A stretch of 64,000 nt of DNA, taken from positions 4,154,001-4,218,000 of the forward strand of contig CP066552.1 in assembly GCA_016415585.1 (NCBI GenBank). Reading direction: 5' to 3'. The notes beneath the pieces were generated by a model that made no database searches, was not told the DNA's origin, and worked only from the letters and a program-made list of their open reading frames with translations. A program made the translations under genes and the position numbers. Shown here piece after piece: positions 57,873 to 64,000 of the stretch (its first letter is position 1; each line of letters opens with the position of its first letter). Source of the DNA: Pectobacterium carotovorum. GTDB lineage: Bacteria; Pseudomonadota; Gammaproteobacteria; Enterobacterales; Enterobacteriaceae.

Positions 57873-59519
57873 ATGAAAAATCCAATACCGATGGGTAGAC
57901 CACACGTGAGCAGCATCACCTTCGTGCTGATATTTTCTGCCTTTATTACTCTGGTTCAGAACATCGCCTACTATCGTCAGACGCTGCAACTGCTGGATAT
58001 GACAGACTGGGTCAGTATTCCTTTCTTTCTCAGCATGCCCGTTGTGATTTTCGCGGTGCTGAATATTATTTTCACACTGCTGGCAGTCCCTTATCTGCGT
58101 AAGGCCGTCATTGTTCTTTTCCTGCTGACTGGTGCCGCCGCGCAATACTTTATGCTGAACTACGGCATTATCATTGACCGAACCATGATCCAGAATATCC
58201 TGGAGACAACAGCTGGCGAATCCTTTTCACTACTTACGCCGCAGCTTGTCGCTTGGGTATTCTTTATTGGCGTCATTCCTGCGGCGCTCGCCGTCTGGAT
58301 AAAAATAAAGCCCGCCAAGCCGACAACGCTCTATATTGGCATGCGCTTTCTCAGCGTCATTATTTCATTATTCGCCATTTTATCTGTCGCAGCATTCTTT
58401 TATAAAGATTACGCCTCGTTCATGCGTAATAACAAAGAGTTGGTCAAAGCGATTACGCCTAGCAATATTGTAGCAGCCAGCTTGTCGTACCATAAACATA
58501 GCGTTCTGGCTAATTTGCCTCTGGACCAAATTGGTCTGGATGCCCACAAAGCGGCCCCACCCTCCCCGACGGCAAAAAAGAATCTGGTTATTCTGGTCGT
58601 AGGTGAAACCTCGCGAGCGCAAAACTTTTCGCTGGGAGGCTACGGGAAAGAGACCAATCCGCTGCTGGCGAAAGACAACGTTATCTATTTTGAAAACACG
58701 TCATCGTGTGGCACCTCAACGGGCGTTTCCGTTCCCTGCATGTTTTCCAACATGCCGCGCCAAAGCTTTAATGGTGACGTAGCCAACCATCAGGAAGGGT
58801 TGCTGGATATATTACAGCGGGCAAAAGTTAACGTGCTCTGGCAGGAAAATGATGGCGGCTGCAAAGATGCCTGTACACGTGTGCCAACGGTTGATGTGAC
58901 ATCGCTGAAACTGCCAGGACTATGCACCAACGGCGAATGCCACGATGAAGCGTTATTCCACGGCGTCGAAGACTATATTAATAAGCTCGATAACGACGGC
59001 ATTATCGTATTACATACGATAGGCAGCCACGGCCCGAGCTATTACCAGCGCTATCCTGACGCCTTTAAGAAATTTCCCCCAACGTGTGATACCAATCAGA
59101 TTCAAACTTGTACGCAGGAAGCGCTGACCAATACGTATGACAACACGATCCTGTATGTCGATTTTGTTCTGGATAAAACGATCAATGTACTAAAACAGCA
59201 TCAGGATAAATTTAATACGTCACTGGTTTACCTGTCTGACCACGGCGAATCGTTAGGGGAAAACGGCATCTACCTGCATAGCATGCCCTACTCTATTGCG
59301 CCGAAGCAGCAAACGCACGTCCCGATGTTGATGTGGTTATCAACGGGTTATCAGCAACAACACGCCATTCAGGACACCTGCCTGCGCCAGAACGCGAAAC
59401 AGCTGGATTACTCGCAAGATAATCTTTTCCATACCATACTGGGGATGTTTACTATCGCCACGAAAGAATATCAGCCTCAGCTCGATATCCTTCAGCCGTG
59501 CAGGGATAAGGCAACATGA
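57873..59519 (+). CDS. eptA: lipid A phosphoethanolamine transferase
   Basis: Adds phosphoethanolamine to lipid A phosphates at the periplasmic face, lowering negative charge and polymyxin binding. The 548-residue product has five N-terminal membrane segments (about 1-165) and a periplasmic alkaline-phosphatase-like domain. The domain shows the metal/nucleophile motif [18 protein letters not shown] (Glu and Thr, about 243-260), [28 protein letters not shown] and [13 protein letters not shown] with the metal-binding Asp-His. Cys pairs form the expected disulfides. Its stop overlaps basR (ATGA), and a PmrA-like box lies upstream. Confidence 0.97.
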   Translation: MKNPIPMGRPHVSSITFVLIFSAFITLVQNIAYYRQTLQLLDMTDWVSIPFFLSMPVVIFAVLNIIFTLLAVPYLRKAVIVLFLLTGAAAQYFMLNYGIIIDRTMIQNILETTAGESFSLLTPQLVAWVFFIGVIPAALAVWIKIKPAKPTTLYIGMRFLSVIISLFAILSVAAFFYKDYASFMRNNKELVKAITPSNIVAASLSYHKHSVLANLPLDQIGLDAHKAAPPSPTAKKNLVILVVGETSRAQNFSLGGYGKETNPLLAKDNVIYFENTSSCGTSTGVSVPCMFSNMPRQSFNGDVANHQEGLLDILQRAKVNVLWQENDGGCKDACTRVPTVDVTSLKLPGLCTNGECHDEALFHGVEDYINKLDNDGIIVLHTIGSHGPSYYQRYPDAFKKFPPTCDTNQIQTCTQEALTNTYDNTILYVDFVLDKTINVLKQHQDKFNTSLVYLSDHGESLGENGIYLHSMPYSIAPKQQTHVPMLMWLSTGYQQQHAIQDTCLRQNAKQLDYSQDNLFHTILGMFTIATKEYQPQLDILQPCRDKAT

Positions 59520-60184
59520 AATTATTGATTGTTGAAGACGATAAACTGTTGCAGGAAGGATTATTATTGGCGTTGAGTCATGAAGGTTATGCCTGCGATT
59601 GCGCAGGCACGGCCAAAGAAGCGGACGCGCTCATCAGCAGCGCACATTACAGTCTGGTTATTCTCGATCTTGGCCTACCAGATGAAGATGGACTCACCTT
59701 GCTGTCACGCTGGCGTAAGAATCATTACCAGCATCCCGTGCTCATCTTAACCGCGCGGGATAAGGTAAATGATCGCGTCAGCGGGCTGGATGTCGGCGCA
59801 GACGATTACCTTGCCAAGCCTTTCGCTCTGACGGAATTACAAGCGCGCGTACGCGCGCTAATTCGCCGCAATCAGGGTTCAAGCAACAGCACAATACAGG
59901 TCGACAACATTACGCTGGATTTAAACAATCAACAGGTGTTGCTGGATGACAAGCCGGTGGTGCTGACGCCAAAAGAGTTTGCGATCCTGTCCCGTCTGGT
60001 GTTGAAAGCCGGTTCCCAGGTACATCGCGAGGTTCTGCATCAGGATATTTACGCCTGGAACGATGATCCGTCTTCCAACTCGCTGGAAGTGCATATCCAC
60101 AATCTGCGGCACAAGATAGGGAAAGATCGCATCCGAACCCTGCGAGGCTTTGGCTATCTGCTGACTAAAGGTGAACAACCATGA
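59516..60184 (+). CDS. basR: two-component response regulator BasR (PmrA)
   Basis: OmpR-type regulator of lipid A modification and polymyxin resistance. The 222 residues form an N-terminal receiver (EDD at 7-9, phospho-acceptor Asp51 in [13 protein letters not shown], Lys in DYLAKPF) and a C-terminal winged helix with [17 protein letters not shown] and [15 protein letters not shown], ending [11 protein letters not shown]. It overlaps eptA upstream and basS downstream by four bases each, so the three genes form one tightly coupled operon. Confidence 0.97.
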   Translation: MKLLIVEDDKLLQEGLLLALSHEGYACDCAGTAKEADALISSAHYSLVILDLGLPDEDGLTLLSRWRKNHYQHPVLILTARDKVNDRVSGLDVGADDYLAKPFALTELQARVRALIRRNQGSSNSTIQVDNITLDLNNQQVLLDDKPVVLTPKEFAILSRLVLKAGSQVHREVLHQDIYAWNDDPSSNSLEVHIHNLRHKIGKDRIRTLRGFGYLLTKGEQP

Positions 60185-61275
60185 AGGGCGATACCGACGC
60201 CGTCACTAGCATGCGTCGTCGTTTGGTGCTGGCTCTAGGCGGCATCCTGCTCGTCTGCCAGATGATTAGCGTATTCTGGCTTTGGCACGAAAGCGAAGAA
60301 CAGATTGGCCTGCTGGTTGATAAATCCCTGAGCGCCAGCGCCCAGAACATGCAGATCGATCAAGAGATCAATGAGGCGATCGCCTCGCTCAGTATTCCAA
60401 GTCTGGTAATGGTCATCCTGACGTTGCTCATGTGCTTTCAGGCGGTCAGTTGGATCACACGCCCGCTTTCCCGCCTACAGGAAGAATTACAAGATCGCAC
60501 GGCAGAAAACCTGGAACCGCTGCCGCAGCAGAGTGACATAAAAGAGGTTGCGGCGGTCACGCATACCATCAACCAGCTTTTTCAGCGTCTGGACGAAACG
60601 TTGAAACGCGACAGGCAATTTACTGCGGATGTCGCGCATGAGTTACGAACCCCGCTAGCCGGAATTCGTCTGCACCTTGAACTACACCAGCAGCAACATC
60701 AGATTGATTGCAGTTCGCTCATCAAACGTATCGATAAAATGGTGAAGACGGTAGAGCAGCTTTTGCTGCTTGCCCGTGTCGGACAGGAGTTTTCGGCGGG
60801 CCACCACCAGAATGTCGCGTTCCTGCAAGACGTCATTTTTCCTATGCAGGATGAACTGGCCGAGATGCTGCAAAAGCGTCAGCAGACGCTGAAATGGGTA
60901 TTGCCACCAGAAGATATCACTCTGCGCGGCGATGCGACGTTGCTCCAACTACTGCTACGCAATCTGGTAGAAAACGCCTATCGCTATAGCCCAGAAGCAA
61001 GTCAGATCACCGTGAGCCTGAGCAAGCTGCCACATATTGAACTCCAGGTTGAGGATGAAGGATCGGGTATTGATGAAAGCAAAGTCGGTGAATTGAGTAA
61101 GGCGTTTGTTCGTATGGATAGCCGCTATGGCGGTATCGGCCTCGGGCTAAGTATCGTGACACGCATTGCTCAGTTACACGATGGAAAATTTTTCCTCTGC
61201 AACCGGCCACAACGTTCCGGCGCCCTCGCTCGCGTGGTACTCACCGCCCCTGACGAATCCCCGGATGAGGCCTGA
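60181..61275 (+). CDS. basS: two-component sensor kinase BasS (PmrB)
   Basis: Inner-membrane histidine kinase that activates BasR in response to Fe(III), Al(III) or low pH in related bacteria. The 364 residues have two membrane segments (about 14-34 and 70-92) around a 35-residue periplasmic loop, then HAMP, the phospho-accepting His in [14 protein letters not shown] (about residue 156), and the ATPase N box [11 protein letters not shown] and G boxes. The loop has two ExxE motifs, ESEE (37-40) and EINE (62-65), close to the Fe(III)-sensing positions of Salmonella PmrB. Last gene of the operon. Confidence 0.95.
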   Translation: MKGDTDAVTSMRRRLVLALGGILLVCQMISVFWLWHESEEQIGLLVDKSLSASAQNMQIDQEINEAIASLSIPSLVMVILTLLMCFQAVSWITRPLSRLQEELQDRTAENLEPLPQQSDIKEVAAVTHTINQLFQRLDETLKRDRQFTADVAHELRTPLAGIRLHLELHQQQHQIDCSSLIKRIDKMVKTVEQLLLLARVGQEFSAGHHQNVAFLQDVIFPMQDELAEMLQKRQQTLKWVLPPEDITLRGDATLLQLLLRNLVENAYRYSPEASQITVSLSKLPHIELQVEDEGSGIDESKVGELSKAFVRMDSRYGGIGLGLSIVTRIAQLHDGKFFLCNRPQRSGALARVVLTAPDESPDEA

Positions 61276-61345
61276 AGAGCAATAATAGTGGGTCTACTCA
61301 GCAATATAGAGACGGAACACCTCCCTGTGCTCAGCCTCGAGTGCC

Positions 61346-62617
61346 CTACCGGTATACAGGATAGCGGCCGCACAACGTCACCACTTGCTGGCGTACCCGA
61401 TCGCGTATTGCCGTTAACGCTTCATCACCCGCGCCAAGCCCATCCAGCACGTCACAGAGCCACCCCGCCAATTGCTCACACTCCGCTACACCGAAACCGC
61501 GCGTCGTCACGGCTGGCGTACCAATACGCAGGCCCGAGGTAACAAAAGGCGAACGTGGGTCGTTAGGCACCGAATTCTTATTTGCAGTGATGTAAGCATC
61601 GCTCAGCGCAGCATCGGCATCCTTACCGGTATACGGCTTGTCGGACAGGTCGATCAGCAGCAAGTGGTTGTCGGTGCCACCAGAGACGATCTTGTAACCG
61701 CGCTGCTGGAGAACATGAGCCATGGCCCGGGCGTTGGCCACAACCTGACGCTGGTACACCGTGAATTCAGGACGTAATGCCTCCTTGAATGCCACGGCTT
61801 TAGCAGCGATAACATGCATCAACGGGCCGCCCTGAATACCAGGGAACACGGCGGAATTGAGCTTTTTGTAGAAATCCTCGCTCTGCCCTTTTGCTAAAAT
61901 AATCCCACCACGCGGGCCACGTAGGGTTTTATGGGTTGTACTCGTTACGACATGTGCGTGAGGAAGCGGATTCGGGTATTCACCTGCGGCGACTAAACCA
62001 GCAACATGCGCCATATCCACCCAAAAGATCGCGCCCACCTTGTCAGCAATCGCGCGCATCCGCGCCCAATCCTTGTGGCGTGAATAGGCAGAGAACCCTC
62101 CAATAAGCATTTTTGGCCGGGTTTCCAAGGCAATACGTTCCATTTCGTCGTAGTCGATCAACCCTGTTTCAGAATCAAGCCCATAAGGTACGATCTTATA
62201 GTGGCGACCAGAAAAGTTGGATGGGTTACCGTGAGTCAAATGCCCGCCTTGAGCGAGATTCATGCCCATCACGGTATCACCCGGGTTAGTCAATGCCAGA
62301 AACACGGCCGCATTAGCCTGAGCACCGGCATGAGGCTGGACGTTGGCATAATCGCAGTCAAACAGCACTTTAGCTCGATCGATAGCCAGACGTTCGGCTA
62401 CGTCTACATACTCGCAGCCGCTGTAGTAGCGCTTGCCGGGGTAACCTTCTGCATATTTGTTGGTGAACACGGAATTCTGGATCGCCATCACCAGCGGACT
62501 GGCATAGTTCTCTGAAGCGATAAGTTCAATATGGGTTTCCTGACGGTGTTCTTCATACAGGATGGCATCGGCCAACTCGGGGTCAAAATCCGTGAGAGTC
62601 AAAGAGGTGTCATACAT
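61346..62617 (-). CDS. glyA: serine hydroxymethyltransferase (probable second copy)
   Basis: PLP enzyme interconverting serine and glycine with tetrahydrofolate. The 423-residue product (E. coli GlyA 417) has [25 protein letters not shown] near the folate/substrate site, [13 protein letters not shown] with the PLP-ring Asp/His, and the PLP lysine in [14 protein letters not shown] (about residue 234). The ATG at 62617 is preferred to 62623 because AGGA then lies 8 bases upstream. It is not in the E. coli glyA context and sits next to a PLP-homeostasis gene and a MocR-type regulator, so it may be a specialised paralogue. That is inference; the main copy would lie elsewhere. Confidence 0.9.
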   Translation of the reverse strand: MYDTSLTLTDFDPELADAILYEEHRQETHIELIASENYASPLVMAIQNSVFTNKYAEGYPGKRYYSGCEYVDVAERLAIDRAKVLFDCDYANVQPHAGAQANAAVFLALTNPGDTVMGMNLAQGGHLTHGNPSNFSGRHYKIVPYGLDSETGLIDYDEMERIALETRPKMLIGGFSAYSRHKDWARMRAIADKVGAIFWVDMAHVAGLVAAGEYPNPLPHAHVVTSTTHKTLRGPRGGIILAKGQSEDFYKKLNSAVFPGIQGGPLMHVIAAKAVAFKEALRPEFTVYQRQVVANARAMAHVLQQRGYKIVSGGTDNHLLLIDLSDKPYTGKDADAALSDAYITANKNSVPNDPRSPFVTSGLRIGTPAVTTRGFGVAECEQLAGWLCDVLDGLGAGDEALTAIRDRVRQQVVTLCGRYPVYR

Positions 62618-62649
62618 GGGCATCGTCCTATGCGTTAATCATGGGGTTC

Positions 62650-63462
62650 TTAACAATGTGATTCTGTAATGGAGCTATCAGGCCAGTAGTAGCTATCCAG
62701 CAGAGGCCGTGCGCCAAAGATCGCCTGACCGACGCGTACAACGGTGGCACCTTCCTCAATGGCTATTTCAAAATCGCCAGACATCCCCATAGATAATTCA
62801 TCCAGCCCAATACCAACAGGGGCGTTTTGCTGCAATTTATCGCGTAGGTTACGTAGTCGGATGAAACACTGGCGCACGCGTTCAGCCTCGCTGGAGAACA
62901 ACGCCAGCGTCATAAGCCCACGCACACGTAGCGTAGGGAATGCGGGAAGAGCCTGAATAAAAGCGGATACGTTTTCAGGAGACAGGCCGTACTTACTGGC
63001 CTCACCAGAGGTATTAACCTGCACGAATACATCCAGCGAACGTCCTTCAATCTGCAAGCGACGATCCAGCGCTTCAGCCAGTCGCAGGCTGTCCAACGCT
63101 TGAAATTCGGTAGCAAAGCGTGCCACCAGCTTAGCCTTGTTGGTTTGCAGATGACCAATGACCGACCACTGTAAATCGGTTAAATCCTGCATGGTTTCCC
63201 ATTTACGAAACGCCTCCTGCACCTTGTTTTCGCCCAATATCCGACAACCTGCCGCATGGGCCATGCGTAGGCGACTTTCGGGCTTGGTCTTGCTGACAGG
63301 CAGCAGTCGTACGGTGGCAGGATCGCGACCAGCGCGCTGACAAGCTGCTGCGATGCGCACCTGTACCGCCGCCAGATTAAGTTGGAAATCCTCAACCGTG
63401 GCGGCTTCGGGATAGCAACCGTGGCTATCGTGGCGAGTGGGTGTATCGGAAGGTATCGGCAT
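62650..63462 (-). CDS. YggS/PLPBP-family PLP-binding protein
   Basis: Member of the PLP-homeostasis protein family (PROSC/YggS), which binds PLP but has no known enzyme activity. The 270 residues include the PLP lysine in LLPVSKTKPESRLRMA, ILGENKVQEAFRKWE, WSVIGHLQTNKAKLV, VFVQVNTSGEASKYG and the C-terminal LSMGMSGDFEIAIEEGATVVRVGQAIFG. About 30 residues longer at the N-terminus than E. coli YggS (234 aa), with a good AGGAG 8 bases before ATG 63462. It lies 32 bases upstream of the glyA paralogue, in the same direction, so they are probably co-transcribed. Confidence 0.9.
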   Translation of the reverse strand: MPIPSDTPTRHDSHGCYPEAATVEDFQLNLAAVQVRIAAACQRAGRDPATVRLLPVSKTKPESRLRMAHAAGCRILGENKVQEAFRKWETMQDLTDLQWSVIGHLQTNKAKLVARFATEFQALDSLRLAEALDRRLQIEGRSLDVFVQVNTSGEASKYGLSPENVSAFIQALPAFPTLRVRGLMTLALFSSEAERVRQCFIRLRNLRDKLQQNAPVGIGLDELSMGMSGDFEIAIEEGATVVRVGQAIFGARPLLDSYYWPDSSITESHC

Positions 63463-63565
63463 CAGCTTAACTCCTGATGAAGAAGATGAATGGATTGTGA
63501 AACGTATTTATAGATTTAAAATAGCCGGATGTTCCCCACCATTTTCTTGATAAGAGGCAGACCAA

Positions 63566-64000
63566 TTGTTCAAACACGCCCAGCTTGAATCGGTCAAAGC
63601 CTGGATTGGCGACCCCGCGCACGGTGCTTTACCCTTACACGCTCGTATCCAGCGAGCGATTCGCCAGTTAATCCTCGATGGCGTTCTCGACGTGGGCAAG
63701 CCCCTACCCGCCTCGCGCGCGCTGGCTACATCACTCGGGGTTTCACGTGATACGGTCGAATCGGCTTACAGCCAGCTTCATGCAGAAGGATTTATCGAAC
63801 GTCGCGTCGGCAGCGGCAGTTTCGTGTCAGCGCGGGCAAAACGTCTGCCGGGACGTGGCAAAGCCCGAAAAACGGGAGATAGCAAAGCAGAACTGCACCT
63901 CAGTCAACGCGGCAGCGCTATGTTCCAGAATGGTGGAGTTCGCGATTTCATCATACCGCGTGCGTTCGCGCCCGGCGTGCCGGAAACCCGCAGCTTTCCC
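63566..64000 (+). CDS. MocR-type (GntR/aminotransferase) regulator, 5' part
   Basis: The window end cuts this gene after 145 codons. It starts TTG 63566 (AGAGG eight bases upstream, stop five codons before) and reads FKHAQLESVKAWIGDP, then a GntR winged helix LHARIQRAIRQLILDGVLDVGKPLPASRALATSLGVSRDTVESAYSQL with RRVGSGSFVS. A linker follows, then RDFIIPRAFAPGVPETRSFP, the typical entry to the aminotransferase-like PLP domain of MocR regulators. It diverges from the yggS-like gene and may regulate it in response to PLP or an aminoacyl substrate. Confidence 0.88.
   Translation, partial: MFKHAQLESVKAWIGDPAHGALPLHARIQRAIRQLILDGVLDVGKPLPASRALATSLGVSRDTVESAYSQLHAEGFIERRVGSGSFVSARAKRLPGRGKARKTGDSKAELHLSQRGSAMFQNGGVRDFIIPRAFAPGVPETRSFP

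Overview
The window looks like chromosomal DNA of a soft-rot enterobacterium, most likely Pectobacterium. Almost every housekeeping protein is collinear with and very close in length to its Escherichia coli counterpart, but the gene order, accessory genes and intergenic repeats are not those of E. coli. The genus call is an inference from overall similarity and should be confirmed with the complete 16S gene (24544-26085).

Layout. (1) 1-20812: 3' part of a lysine riboswitch and lysC; yjbB; an accessory block (DASS anion transporter, TonB-dependent siderophore receptor, PchR-like AraC regulator); metH; then the glyoxylate-shunt block iclR / aceBAK, metA and yjaA. Apart from the accessory block this is the E. 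coli 90-91 min neighbourhood. (2) 20902-26414: a complete rRNA operon on the minus strand (16S, tRNA-Glu, 23S, 5S) with tandem promoters, boxA sites and a terminator. (3) 26574-36065: the E. coli 74 min cluster yrdA, yrdB-aroE-tsaC-yrdD-smg-dprA, def-fmt-rsmB-trkA, mscL and arfA. (4) 36273-50141: the alpha, spc and S10 ribosomal protein operons, all on the minus strand, with their leaders. (5) 50235-57502: bfr-bfd, then the str operon (rpsL-rpsG-fusA-tuf) and tusBCD-yheO. (6) 57795-64000: the polymyxin-resistance operon eptA-basR-basS behind a PmrA-box-like site, then a PLP-themed cluster (glyA paralogue, yggS-family gene, divergent MocR-type regulator cut by the window end).

How the genes work together. 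The left part joins aspartate-family amino acid synthesis (lysC, metA, metH) to acetate growth (aceBAK under IclR). IclR-operator-like sequences lie before both iclR and aceB, and tandem met boxes before metA. Iron control recurs: Fur-like boxes precede the AraC gene, the receptor and bfd, and BasS carries two periplasmic ExxE motifs of the kind used for Fe(III) sensing.

The least explained signal is a family of about 255-bp intergenic elements present three times (1579-1839, 8846-9099, 14093-14349). They share at least five hairpins whose stems are kept by compensatory base changes although the sequences have diverged. One copy supplies the last codons and stop of aceK. A second repeat family (MITE-like, with terminal inverted repeats) sits directly upstream of the metH and yheO start codons. 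The rRNA operon joins two regions that are separate in E. coli (the flanks of rrnE and rrnD), as expected from an rrn-rrn inversion. No CRISPR array, prophage or intact insertion sequence was seen.
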